The notes: generated from the sequence alone by a model not told the origin. Positions 1 to 8,674 are shown, numbered from the stretch's first letter. The stretch is DNA of 12,876 nt from Cyclostephanos tholiformis (GCA_036939975.1 JALLPB010001692.1:1-12876), one strand, 5' to 3'. Made by a program: numbers and translations.

Positions 1-1
1 G

Positions 2-943
2 AACAAGGAGGAGAAGGAGGAGGAGGAGGAGGAGGAGGAGGAGGAGGAGGAGGCGAACCTGGAGGAGGCCCCCACCATGGACGCGAAAGATACCTCCGAT
101 GAACCAACTCCCACCCCGACGGGTGGCAGAGGAAGACGGGAGAGGAAATCCATCGAGGCATTCGTCCCGGGTGGTACGGAGGTCAAAGAGAAGGAAGCCT
201 ACCCCGACGGTAATGGTCAGAAACTGAAGGATATACCGAATGTCGTGGCGAACTTCAAAAGCATCACTTGGTCCGACCCGCACCTGAGGATCCTGCACAC
301 CCTCGCCATGGGCACGGGACGCGGGAAGAAGAAGGAGCTTAAGTCCAATCTCCTCGAATTCAGCGGCATCGTTTATCCCGAGGGGAAGGACATGGAAGCG
401 GAGAGGCAGAAGATTAAGGATAAGATGTACAAGCTGAAGATGCCCGACCTAAAAATCGTCATGGATCTAGTCGATGTCGATCGCTCCCACTCTAGCTTCG
501 GCCTCGACGACGGCAAGACCCCAGATAAGGAGGATCACTGCAATCGCCTCCTGGAGTGGCTCGAGAAGCCCGAGGCCAGCGGGAAGAGGAAGGTGAAGGA
601 GGCGACGGCACCTAAGAAGAGGAAATCGTCTGGGGGGGGGGACAAGAAGTCTTCCCCCACTCCGAAAAAGTCGAAGAAGACGACAGAGAAAAAGAAGACG
701 GCGTCCGTCGCCAAGTCACCACCACCCACCAAGGCCAAGAAAAGCAAACCAGATGATATTGATATCAACATCCCGGGCGTTGACATCGATAAGTTGAGGG
801 AGAAGGTGAAGAGTGTCATTGATAGTTCCAACAAAGAGGAGATCACGGTGAAGGGAGTCAGGAAGATATTAGAGGATTGGTTGGATACGGACCTGACAGA
901 GCACAAAGATGCCATACGTTTGATGGTGATGAACGCGATGTAG
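2..943 (+). CDS. DEK: DEK-like chromatin protein, 5' partial
   Basis: A nuclear DNA-binding protein of the DEK family, which binds and supercoils chromatin DNA. Numbering from the Met at 77, residues 20-110 match the DEK N-terminal module: a basic RRERKSIEAF stretch, then GQKLKDIPNV, the LHTLAMG segment and LLEFSGIVYP, where animal DEK has QFSGF. Residues 170-230 are a Lys/Ser/Pro-rich linker typical of nuclear proteins. Residues 235-288 form the helical DEK C-terminal domain (ITVKGVRKILEDWLDTDLTEHKDAIR). The frame is open upstream of Met 77 to the window edge, and encodes 12 consecutive GAG Glu codons at 17-52. Animal DEK also has an acidic tract just before this module, so the true start probably lies outside the window, although ccaccATGg at 77 is a good initiation context. 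A G10 run (632-641) encodes Gly-Gly-Gly. Family call confident; N-terminus uncertain. Confidence 0.85.
   Translation, partial: NKEEKEEEEEEEEEEEEANLEEAPTMDAKDTSDEPTPTPTGGRGRRERKSIEAFVPGGTEVKEKEAYPDGNGQKLKDIPNVVANFKSITWSDPHLRILHTLAMGTGRGKKKELKSNLLEFSGIVYPEGKDMEAERQKIKDKMYKLKMPDLKIVMDLVDVDRSHSSFGLDDGKTPDKEDHCNRLLEWLEKPEASGKRKVKEATAPKKRKSSGGGDKKSSPTPKKSKKTTEKKKTASVAKSPPPTKAKKSKPDDIDINIPGVDIDKLREKVKSVIDSSNKEEITVKGVRKILEDWLDTDLTEHKDAIRLMVMNAM
17..52 (+). repeat. (GAG)12 trinucleotide repeat encoding poly-Glu
   Basis: Twelve perfect GAG codons in the DEK reading frame, preceded by AAG and GAG codons. It probably encodes the acidic N-terminal tract of the DEK-like protein and is likely length-polymorphic. 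Confidence 0.85.
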
Positions 944-1356
944 GATTTCTATTCATATAGGATATGATTGGTACCATTTCGGTTTTTTTTCTCCGTCTTT
1001 GATCTCCCTGTTGTCGACCGATGATGCAATGGATGAGAGCAAACATAGGTACATATACGAATAAGATGCGATATTTCATGCAACTGAGTAGATACAACAT
1101 CTGACAATTTTAGAGCACTGGTTCCGAAACCTGGACATAATGGAATACGTTATTACGGGTGACACATACTACAAGCAGTGTCTATATTATCCAGGTAATC
1201 GCATTCTCTACAATGTAATAGTCGACAAATGACGGGGTATTAGGTACGATTCGCACATTCTAACATTAAGCAATAACGAAAATATGACCCATAATCCCCC
1301 CCCCCCCCCGAGAGACCGCCGCCCGATCGACCGACCGGGGAAATATCATTGTTTCT
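944..1356. other. Convergent 3' spacer with a C14 run
   Basis: AT-rich DNA between the stop codons of the convergent DEK and EGF-repeat genes. No gene or RNA is recognisable. It contains a T8 run after the DEK stop and a run of 14 C at 1296-1309, the longest homopolymer in the window. A 30-codon ATG frame at 1140-1232 cannot be supported as a gene. Confidence 0.6.
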
Positions 1357-2163
1357 TTATATGATTTCGGTCTCGGGATCGTTGGTGGGTATCATGGAGA
1401 ACTCCTCCGTCTCCTCCCTCGCCTGTCTCTCCCTGCGCTTGGCCTCGGTCCTCCTCCTGCGCGCGCGAACGAAGAAGGCCAATAGCAGCATCCCGATGAA
1501 TGCGGCGAATGCGATTATTAGCACGAACACTGTCGCATCCAGGCGACGCTCCGAGGCGGATTCCCCGGTCGACGCCAGCGCCGCCCCCGCGACAGTCGTG
1601 GCCGTCGACGAGGAGGAAGAGGAGGTCGATCCCGATCCCATTCCCCCGTTCGGCGCCTCCCCCGCGAGGTACTCGCAATGCGGTCCCTCGTACCCCTCCG
1701 GGCAGATGCAATCGACGTGCATTTCGTTATCGAGGACGATGTCGGCGCAATCCCCCCCGTTGGTGCAGAAGGAGTGCTTGCTTATGCTGCCCAGGGTCAT
1801 GCAGCTCTTCGTGGCGCCATACTCGCAGCGCAGTCCGGCGTATGGATTGCCGTCCACGACAGCCTTGGTGCAGCTGCAAGTTTCCGACCCCCCCTCCTCC
1901 CCCTCCGGAGCGGGCACGCACTTGCCTCCGTTCTCGCATTCCTTGGAGCACGGCAGGTCGCAGTGCTCCCCGATGTATCCCGTGTACGCGCAGTCGCAGG
2001 TCGGGCCGAGTGGGGTGGTGGTGGAGGAGGAGGAGGCATCCGCCTTCGGCTCGATGCACTTACCGTCGTTGCACCCGCCGCAGTCGGCGTCGACTACTAG
2101 GGCGCGGGGGAACGAGGGATTTCGATAGTCAGGGGAGGGCATGGGGAGGAGGGTGGACGCCAT
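1357..2163 (-). CDS. EGF-repeat single-pass membrane protein
   Basis: A predicted cell-surface or endomembrane protein of unknown ligand. From the Met at 2163 (AACACCATGG context) the protein is 268 aa. Three Cys-rich EGF-like repeats lie at about residues 28-68 (CGGCNDGKC ... CDCAYTGYIGEHC), 72-113 (CSKECENGGKC ...) and 121-163 (CTNGGDC ... CICPEGYEGPHC). A Ser/Thr/Gly-rich stalk follows, then a 23-residue transmembrane helix (about 210-232), then RARRRR and a short charged tail. Positive-inside topology puts the EGF repeats outside and the tail in the cytosol, so a cleaved signal peptide is expected, yet none is encoded after Met 2163. The frame stays open upstream to a TGA near 2303 with no further ATG, so the signal peptide may sit on an upstream exon. 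One phase-compatible candidate is a 25-codon exon at 2365-2439 joined to 2232, but support is weak. Convergent with DEK, divergent from the SNARE. Confidence 0.7.
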   Translation of the reverse strand: MASTLLPMPSPDYRNPSFPRALVVDADCGGCNDGKCIEPKADASSSSTTTPLGPTCDCAYTGYIGEHCDLPCSKECENGGKCVPAPEGEEGGSETCSCTKAVVDGNPYAGLRCEYGATKSCMTLGSISKHSFCTNGGDCADIVLDNEMHVDCICPEGYEGPHCEYLAGEAPNGGMGSGSTSSSSSSTATTVAGAALASTGESASERRLDATVFVLIIAFAAFIGMLLLAFFVRARRRRTEAKRRERQAREETEEFSMIPTNDPETEII

Positions 2164-2437
2164 GGTGTTTTCGTCGTTGTTGGGGGGGCACAATGGGGGG
2201 GCGGGGTTTCCTGAGTTCGCTTCCGCAATATCCTGCGGAGGAATTGTTGATTTTTCTAACGCAGTGCCTTCTCCCACGACTACACCTAATAATTTTCAAC
2301 GGTCAACAATATTATAAGTTTAGCAAGATCATGAGCTAGGCAGTAGCTCGTCCCCCCCCTTTACTACGAAGTTGGGAGTAAAGTAGGCGAGAGTCGAATA
2401 CGGCCACAATTGCAATCTGAAAATAAACCAAATAATC

Positions 2438-3418
2438 ATGGTGAGTAGCGTCCGTCTACACTCGTTTCCATTATTGAATTCCACTCGTTGATTGTCATTT
2501 TTTTTTCGGACGACGACATGAACATCCGTAGCTCCTCGAGGAATGCCATTTTCTAACGAATGCCCGAGAAACACATGCCCAACCCACCCCCCGCCCCTTC
2601 CCCGATTATTATTATATCGCGTGTCGCAATCGAACGTATGATAGGCCGACGTACAGTACTGGGATGACACGCTCGCGGACGAGGTCCAGTCCATTCGACA
2701 GCTCCTCAACGAGGCGAGCTCGATGTTGGGATCCGCGGCGAGCAAGGCCACGGCCCTCGATCGGGCCGAGAAGAAGCTACGCGCCGCACAGGGCACGGCC
2801 AAGTCGTACAAGATGGAAACGCGCCTCGTGTCCGACCCGCGACAGCGTCGCGATTACGAGAATAAATTGACTCGTCTCACGGAGGAATTGGGAACGATCG
2901 CGAACGACCTTAGGGCGCTCAGGGGCGGGGCGCAGCGCGATCAGCTATTCGTGGGGGCGAGGAGCGGGATCGGCCGTTCGGTGGACGGAATGTCGGGGGA
3001 GGAGGCGGGGGACGTAATGCTCGACGACATGAACGAGATACAGGACAGGACGAAGTCGTCGTTGCAAAACACGAAGGGCATGGTCGCGGCATCGAAGGAG
3101 GTGGGGGAGGCGACGATGGAGGAGTTGCTTCGACAGCGAGAGCAGATACGCACGATCGACAACGAGGCGATGCGCATCGAGGATAACCTCAACAGGGCCG
3201 ACAAGCTGATCAAGACGTTCGGGAAGAGGATGGCGACGGACAGATTTATTCAATGTTTCGCATGCGTTAACGTACTACTACTGGTGGGGGTGATCGGCTA
3301 CTTCGTTTTCAAGAACAGTACGAAGGACGAGGGGGGGGGCAACGTATCCCCGGCTAATCCCGTCGGCGGGGGGAGGTCGTTACGGGGTTTGATACATGGA
3401 GGCATTCCTGATTGGTGA
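2438..3418 (+). CDS. NPSN-type Qb-SNARE, two exons
   Basis: A tail-anchored Qb-SNARE for membrane fusion, closest to the NPSN (novel plant SNARE) class known from plants and protists. The proposed gene joins ATG 2438-2440 to 2657-3418 across a 216-nt intron (GTGAGT at 2441, acceptor TACAG ending at 2656), giving 254 aa starting MYWDDTLADEV. Without it, the first ATG in the long frame is 2723, which removes 23 residues of the N-terminal helix. An in-frame TAG at 2642 rules out unspliced extension. An N-terminal helical bundle (about 1-100) is followed by a SNARE motif at about 128-193, with candidate zero-layer Gln161 in LLRQREQI and the MATD boundary motif that NPSN proteins share. A transmembrane helix (about 198-220) and a 34-residue Gly-rich tail follow; a lumenal tail is also an NPSN feature. 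A G9 run at 3331-3339 encodes part of that tail. Convergent with the b561 gene. Confidence 0.82.
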
Positions 3419-3455
3419 GAAATATTAAATTTTAGGTATCGTAGTATCTAATACC

Positions 3456-3473
3456 TCTCTCTCTAGAGAGAGA
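3456..3473. repeat. 18-bp perfect palindrome in SNARE 3' region
   Basis: TCTCTCTCTAGAGAGAGA is fully self-complementary and lies 38 bp after the SNARE stop. A second small inverted pair, GGTAT (3435-3439) and ATACC (3451-3455), overlaps its left side. It could fold as a hairpin in either convergent transcript. No function is demonstrated. Confidence 0.7.
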
Positions 3474-3631
3474 TAGGGTTGCTGCACAACCATGCATATT
3501 CTTCGTTGATATTTCGCCCTGCTTGTAGCATATCTTACGCTCCATTGTGACAATAGTTCATAGTTGAATACTGCAATCAATTCATCATCACTCTATGCAT
3601 TATTTTCATATTCCAGGTGACTTCGTCACCA

Positions 3632-5796
3632 TCAACTTTCATCGATTGAAGCACTATCTCTTGGCATGACTATGCCGGAATCTGTGTCAACACCTCCTGA
3701 ATCAGTGACGTCAACAGCAGGAGACGCTTTACCGGGGTCGTTGAGATTCTCTTTGCGAACCTTCGAATACCATACACCAAATACGATGGGCGCGCTCATG
3801 ATTCCAATCCACACCCAATATGCGATGCACACCTTTTCCTCGATGCTTTCATCAACAGAGTACTTTTCAGAGAAGAGTTCAATGCCATCATTCATCTGCC
3901 AGAATCCGCACGCCAGGAGCGCCGCACCAACCAAACGATGGCCACTTTCCCAACATCTGCGAAGGTTCGTCTTCTCCTCGTCCGAATTAGGGCTCGGAAG
4001 ATGGGGGCGGAATATACCACCAAAAACTTGAAAGGTCGTTAAGATGAACATGGCCAAACCCATTTTCTGATGTTCGTCATCAAAGTGATCTGTCCCTTCC
4101 TTCGTTGTGTACGAAACTGCAATAGAAAACAGGACAACAAATAGCGCGAAGGCGGTAATATTGAAAGCCCGGTGGAAACTGAACCAGATTGCTCCTTTGG
4201 GAAAGAGTTCTCGAAACAGTGACGAATTTACGGCGGAGGGTACTAACACTCCCCATGCAAGGAAGGCTAGTATGCCATGAACAAACCACACCGACATGTT
4301 TGGAGCCTTCGCCTCCTCTACAAATCCGCTTGACAGGTTGAGATCAAAAATTGACCTGCCGGGATGATACCCGAGAACGTCGCTGGAACCATATGCACCT
4401 AAGAAGATATTTTCTCTGGGGGTAATTTCTATTTCTCCGGCCTCTTTCATGATTTTGGTAAATTTCATGATTGTTTGCCCATCCTTGACATCGATACTGG
4501 CATCCGTGAGAGTCTGAGCGCTTTCCGGCATTGGAACGACTCCCTCGTTATTTTTTGATGAGAGAATGTACTTTTGGGGGATTTTTCCTGGGATGCCGCT
4601 TTTATTGAGCAGGTAAGGTGGAAAGGTTTAGCGGGGCTATTTGCAGTTCGATAAATTTAAATGCACGGACGCACTTACATCACTGCTTCACTACCAATCA
4701 TCATTCCATCCGTGCTGAATCCAATACTAACCCATGCCTCCCCGTCATAAACCGCCTCCATACTTATGCTGCAATTCTCACAAAGATCCAACGTAGTATC
4801 GGATGGTAAATTTATTTGGTACTTGAGCAAGAAGTCAGGTGACACTTGAGTTTCACACATCTCCCTGGTGCAATCCTTGAAATCCTGAGCATCATCAGCG
4901 AGAGCCGATGCAGTGACTTCATCGCTCTCGTCCTCGACCTCGTCCATGTCGTCTCCTTCGAGGTCTACAACCTCATCAATATCCTCTTCAACGGGATAAG
5001 TACCTAAATCCACGCGAAATGAAGCATAATTGGTATGAAATCCCAGTTCGCTTTGACCTCTTGCGTGGATGAAATCATTCTGGGCGCCTACCAGAATAGG
5101 TACCTCACCCTCTTCGATCAACAACTTCGTGAATTCCATTATAATCATCCCGTCCATCTCTTTGATGGATGTGTTTCTCAAGGTTTGTCTATCCTCGGTC
5201 ACCAATGTGGCCGTGGACGTCAGGGCGTACTTGAGGACGGTGGACTCCGCGGGTATGCCGATCACCCCCTGACTCCCGTCCATCGTCCCGTCCGAGGAGA
5301 ATCCGACGCCGATCCAGCCGTCGTCCTCCACCTCGAGGCGTCCACAGAAAAGTCCGTTTCCCGATCCATCCGGATTCGACGTCACCACGGCATAGTAAAG
5401 GGTGGCGCTGGGATCGATTTGCGTCGATTGATCGAGGGCATCGGGACAGGTCAAATTAGCGGCCGTGGGATCGACGTCAGCAGTCGTCGAAGAGATGACT
5501 GTAGCGCTATTTTCTGAGGCCTCGTCATCGTCGTCTTCCTCGTCGTCATCCTCATCATCATCGTCCCATTCCTCGTCCTCGCCATCTTCCACTTCATCAT
5601 CTACCTCATTGTCGTCCTCGTCGTCGGCCCCACTGCGAACCGCTGACAGGGCGGCAGTTCGACGGGCGACAAGGAGGAGGCACACCACTCCATACGAAGG
5701 GACATGCGTGGTCACTGATAATTGGACGGTTGCTCGGGAAAAAAGACGGGCAGAGGCCAGGAGGAGGAGAGCCGCTTTGTAGAAAGGGGCGTGCAT
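3632..5796 (-). CDS. Double-DOMON cytochrome b561 (CYBDOM-like), two exons
   Basis: A membrane redox protein: DOMON domains bind haem or sugar outside the membrane, and the b561 core passes electrons across it, as in animal FRRS1/SDR2 ferric reductases and plant AIR12/CYBDOM proteins. Exon 1 is 5796-4679 and exon 2 is 4598-3632; the 80-nt intron has GTAAGT and an AAAG acceptor. The splice gives 694 aa and restores GSEAVIGIPG, which mirrors GSQGVIGIPA in the first DOMON. Layout: signal peptide about 1-24; Asp/Glu-rich tract 57-92; DOMON 1 about 130-265; acidic linker about 270-293; DOMON 2 about 320-465; then about five transmembrane helices from 475 to 650. Candidate haem ligands are H480, H515, H549 and H593. 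A charged tail ends the protein. The natural substrate is unknown. It shares a 269-bp divergent promoter region with the MpaB-like gene. Confidence 0.88.
5522..5580 (-). repeat. GAT/GAC/GAG low-complexity tract
   Basis: An imperfect trinucleotide tract encoding the poly-Asp/Glu stretch of the DOMON-b561 protein. Its complement gives a false Ser-rich frame on the plus strand. Confidence 0.7.
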
Positions 5797-6065
5797 GGTG
5801 CATGGTGGTGATTCTGTTGATATTAATTTTGTTGTCTGTCATTATCTAACCATACAAAGAAAATTCATTAGGGTTATTTCATTAGAGAGGACGAAAAAAA
5901 GATAGAAATAATAAATCATGTGAAATGCCCCTGTCATGATGTGTGTGTGTATGCAAGTATGCTTGACGTTGGTAGGGCTGATCACTAAAAAATAATGATT
6001 TCCACCTTGGATCAGGTGGTCGGTGTGGTAGGTTGTCGACGGACCGTAGATAAAAACATAGCACA
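5797..6065. promoter_or_regulatory. Divergent promoter region, b561 and MpaB-like genes
   Basis: 269 bp, mostly AT-rich, between two outward-facing start codons. It must hold the promoters and 5' leaders of both genes. A (GT)n stretch lies near 5940-5950. I see no convincing TATA box or known operator. The assignment rests on gene orientation alone. Confidence 0.5.
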
Positions 6066-7085
6066 ATGGGCTCTCATGACGGAAATTCCAATCATATCGA
6101 GACAAGTATGGCTGCAGCTCTGGTGGGGATCGCAGTCCTCTACTTGACAATTGTCCGTTTCTTGCGATATCGCAACTATGATCACATATCCCGGTTGCCA
6201 CGACCCAAGACGGAAGCGGAGGCCCATCTCATCTTCAACCTCAGCCAACAAATGGACTTCCCTTTCCTCAGTCGCAAGAGTCTCGAGTTCGGTCTGTTCA
6301 AGACATATGCCATTCCGAGCATATCCAAACTCCTCGTAGCCACGAAACAGTTGACCGAAAATACGAGCCGCCGCTACGACGATACCGACCTGATCATGTG
6401 TCATATGAACGAGGACCCGATCGATTCCCCTTTGGCGCAACTAGCTCTCCGTCGGCTGAATGAGATCCACGGAAACTACGTGATTTCGAATGAGGACTAC
6501 CTTTATGTTCTCTCAGTTTTCATTGTCGAACCTGCTCGGTGGATCGAGCGGTACGGTTTTCGGTCCCTCCATCGCAACGAGCTGGATTCGTTTCATCTCA
6601 AATATATGAATATTGGCATCCAAATGGGCATTCAGAAGGTACCCAAAACATTTGAAGAAGCAGCGGATTACATGGACAGCTACGAAGAAAAATATATGAC
6701 CTTCCATCCAGCGAATGCAAAACTCGCCGCGAGCACGCAAGCGCTCTTTCTCTCCACCATGCCGTCCATCTTCCATCCACTAGCACAAAAAATCGTGCAT
6801 GCGCTCTGCCCTCCCCGATTAAGAGTGGCCATGGAGTTTCCTGAGCCGCCAGTGTGGGCATGTTTACTTGCTCACACAGCTCTTGCTGTTGCTCAACTTA
6901 CTCATCGCCACCTCCTGCTCCCCCGATGGCGGGTTCTGCGGCGTACACAGCCTTGGAGTGTAGCATGTCCATTTGCTAAGACCTGTGATGATGCGGTCAA
7001 TATCCACCTCACCCAGCGTTATACAGTCTTTGATGACAACTACCCCAATGGCTACAAAATATCCATGCTTGGCCCGTTGGATTGA
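6066..7085 (+). CDS. MpaB/DUF2236-family ER-anchored oxygenase
   Basis: A 339-aa single-exon protein of the MpaB/rubber-oxygenase superfamily (DUF2236). Characterised relatives are haem-dependent oxygenases: fungal MpaB cleaves a farnesyl side chain in mycophenolate synthesis, and bacterial Lcp cleaves rubber. A single transmembrane anchor at about residues 15-33 (ALVGIAVLYLTIV) is followed by RFLRYR, matching the ER-anchored layout. Family blocks are SRRYDDT (101-107), RLNEIHGNYVISNEDYLYVL (130-149), EPARWIERYG (155-164) and the C-terminal YPNGYKISMLGP (326-337). His135 is the likely haem ligand by analogy to Lcp His198, an inference. The 256-300 stretch is poorly conserved but in frame and contains FPEPP, as relatives do. 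The substrate cannot be told. ATG 6066 (acaATGg) is the first in-frame start before the anchor. Confidence 0.83.
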   Translation: MGSHDGNSNHIETSMAAALVGIAVLYLTIVRFLRYRNYDHISRLPRPKTEAEAHLIFNLSQQMDFPFLSRKSLEFGLFKTYAIPSISKLLVATKQLTENTSRRYDDTDLIMCHMNEDPIDSPLAQLALRRLNEIHGNYVISNEDYLYVLSVFIVEPARWIERYGFRSLHRNELDSFHLKYMNIGIQMGIQKVPKTFEEAADYMDSYEEKYMTFHPANAKLAASTQALFLSTMPSIFHPLAQKIVHALCPPRLRVAMEFPEPPVWACLLAHTALAVAQLTHRHLLLPRWRVLRRTQPWSVACPFAKTCDDAVNIHLTQRYTVFDDNYPNGYKISMLGPLD

Positions 7086-7447
7086 CACCATGCTTTGAGT
7101 TGAGAGTTACTATATTTTTTGTTGAATATTGTGTACTTGTACGATAATTTGTCATCATACGGTTAAACAGCTTCCCCCATCCTATAGTTCCACTATATCA
7201 TATGCATGGAGCATATGCCATGCATATGATGACTTCGGCTCACAGGCAATTTTCATTAATGCATCGAGCATAAATGATTATGCGAAAAATCGTATTGTTT
7301 GTTGTGATGTGATGAGATCAAATAATATTACTAAGAGCGGATATGGACAGCCTGGCAATTCTTTTATTTGTGAAAGCTGCGCATGAAACACTATATCTTT
7401 TCATTAAGCATGTGCAAGATGATTATAATAAAAAACTATACATCAGA
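7086..7447. other. Convergent spacer with strong inverted repeat
   Basis: AT-rich DNA between the stops of the MpaB-like gene and the AAA ATPase gene. The only structure is the hairpin at 7197-7230. An 85-codon plus-strand frame here lacks any recognisable domain and is rejected. Confidence 0.6.
7197..7230. repeat. 13-bp perfect inverted repeat, 8-nt loop
   Basis: Left arm ATCATATGCATGG (7197-7209) and right arm CCATGCATATGAT (7218-7230) are exact complements around AGCATATG. The motif CATATG occurs three times. It is 112 bp past the MpaB-like stop, so it may be a 3' UTR hairpin or a remnant of a small palindromic element. Confidence 0.75.
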
Positions 7448-8674
7448 TCAATCATAATCACTATCTGACGACTCGTCCTCAATAAAAGTGTCGCTATCAG
7501 ATTCATCTGCGTTCCCTTGATTGGGATGTTCTTCGCCGCAGGAGTCATCACCCGATATGCTCTCAACGTCATTCGCGTCCCTTCCTTCGGAAAGAAGGTC
7601 GGCTCCAGACAGATCTTTTATGATGGACTCCCCCGATTCATGCAAGTAGTCCATCAAGTCCTTCTGGTATTTTCGACTGAACTGGGTCGGCCTCGCCACC
7701 CGCAACGCACGCAGGACATCGTCCGTGCGAAGCCTCCGAAGGGGCGGCATTCGTATCCCGATCTCCGTACCATCCACCTCCGCCGTATCGATACGGGAGG
7801 AGGAAATCGCCTCCTCCCGCGCTTCCCTCAGCGGGTACAGCGCCGCAGACTGGAGCAACTCGCGTATGTCCGACGGCGAGTATCCCTCCGTTCTCCTCGC
7901 CACTAGACCTAAGTCGAAGTCGGGATCGAGCGGGACTCGCTCGAGCATCCCCTGCAGAACCGACAATCGAGAGTCATAATCGGGAGGGCCGACGTATACC
8001 CTGCGCGGCATCCTCCTGAGAAAGGCCGGGTCGACGTCGAAGGGGCGATTCGTTGCGCCGATCACGAGGATTGACGATTGCTCGTCGCGACGATGGCGAA
8101 CGCCGTCCCACAGCTGCAAAAACTCCGTCTTCAGGTCCCTGCCAACGTCGTGGTCCTCCCCCCCCCGCTCCCGAAAGAGGCCGTCGAGCTCGTCTACGAA
8201 GATCACGCACGGCGCCACCTTCTTCGCCACCGAGAACAGGGCGCGAACGTTGAGGTTAGTCTCGCCCACGTACTTGCGCAATAGGCACGATGGAGACACG
8301 ACGAGAAAACGTGCGCCGACCGTGGCCGAGAGCGCGCGAACAAGCATGGTCTTGCCGCATCCCGGCGGACCGTACAGTAGAACTCCCGGCGGGTTGGCGA
8401 GCAGGCCGCCGTAGTGATCATATTTATCACCGTCGACATCACCTTCGACATTTGAGTTGTCGGAAAGATCCATGGCACGAATCGGTAGGAGGGGAAACGC
8501 CAAGTCAAGGAGCGATTCCTTGGCTTCGGAGAGGCCGCCGATGGCATTCCACGCGGCGGCGGCGGCCGCCGCCGCCGATGACGGACCGGATGCATCCCCA
8601 CCCAACCCGCAGTCCAACGGCGACAAAAGCGTCTGTGAAAGCATATTCCCCTCAGCGCGGGTGAGAGATCTCAT
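7448..8674 (-). CDS. Msp1/ATAD1-like AAA ATPase, catalytic part
   Basis: An AAA ATPase of the Msp1/ATAD1 type, which pulls mislocalised tail-anchored proteins from membranes, or a close meiotic-clade relative. Numbering from the ATG at 8674 (408 aa): IGGL 45-48, Walker A GPPGCGKT 102-109, pore loop LRKYVGE about 132-138, Walker B VIFVDELD 157-164, sensor 1 ATNRP 207-211, and the arginine-finger block FLRRMPRR 218-225, whose R-M-P pattern is characteristic of Msp1/ATAD1. An acidic insert (about 70-88) lies between the IGGL region and Walker A, and a 60-residue acidic C-terminal tail is not usual. An Ala8 tract (34-41) is coded by GCG/GCC. There is no membrane anchor in this part, while Msp1 has one at the N-terminus. 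The open frame extends upstream of 8674 without another ATG, so the real 5' exon is probably among the frames at 8652-9940. Confidence 0.8.
   Translation of the reverse strand: MRSLTRAEGNMLSQTLLSPLDCGLGGDASGPSSAAAAAAAAWNAIGGLSEAKESLLDLAFPLLPIRAMDLSDNSNVEGDVDGDKYDHYGGLLANPPGVLLYGPPGCGKTMLVRALSATVGARFLVVSPSCLLRKYVGETNLNVRALFSVAKKVAPCVIFVDELDGLFRERGGEDHDVGRDLKTEFLQLWDGVRHRRDEQSSILVIGATNRPFDVDPAFLRRMPRRVYVGPPDYDSRLSVLQGMLERVPLDPDFDLGLVARRTEGYSPSDIRELLQSAALYPLREAREEAISSSRIDTAEVDGTEIGIRMPPLRRLRTDDVLRALRVARPTQFSRKYQKDLMDYLHESGESIIKDLSGADLLSEGRDANDVESISGDDSCGEEHPNQGNADESDSDTFIEDESSDSDYD

Noticed and set aside
1140..1232. 30-codon ATG frame with Tyr-rich product
   Set aside because: Too short, no conserved motif, in a convergent 3' spacer; chance cannot be excluded.
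2163..2277. Start of the EGF protein at 2277
   Set aside because: The triplet there is GTG, not ATG; the first in-frame ATG is at 2163. The same applies to apparent starts at 8686 and 10057.
1349..2339. Long plus-strand frames opposite the EGF-repeat gene
   Set aside because: Compositionally skewed (Pro/Arg/Ser) mirrors of the minus-strand gene, whose Cys-spaced EGF repeats and transmembrane helix are clear.
5842..6440. Minus-strand frames over the start of the MpaB-like gene
   Set aside because: Mirror of a real coding region and its promoter; no recognisable protein.
7129..7386. 85-codon plus-strand frame
   Set aside because: AT-rich spacer, overlaps the hairpin, no domain or good start context.
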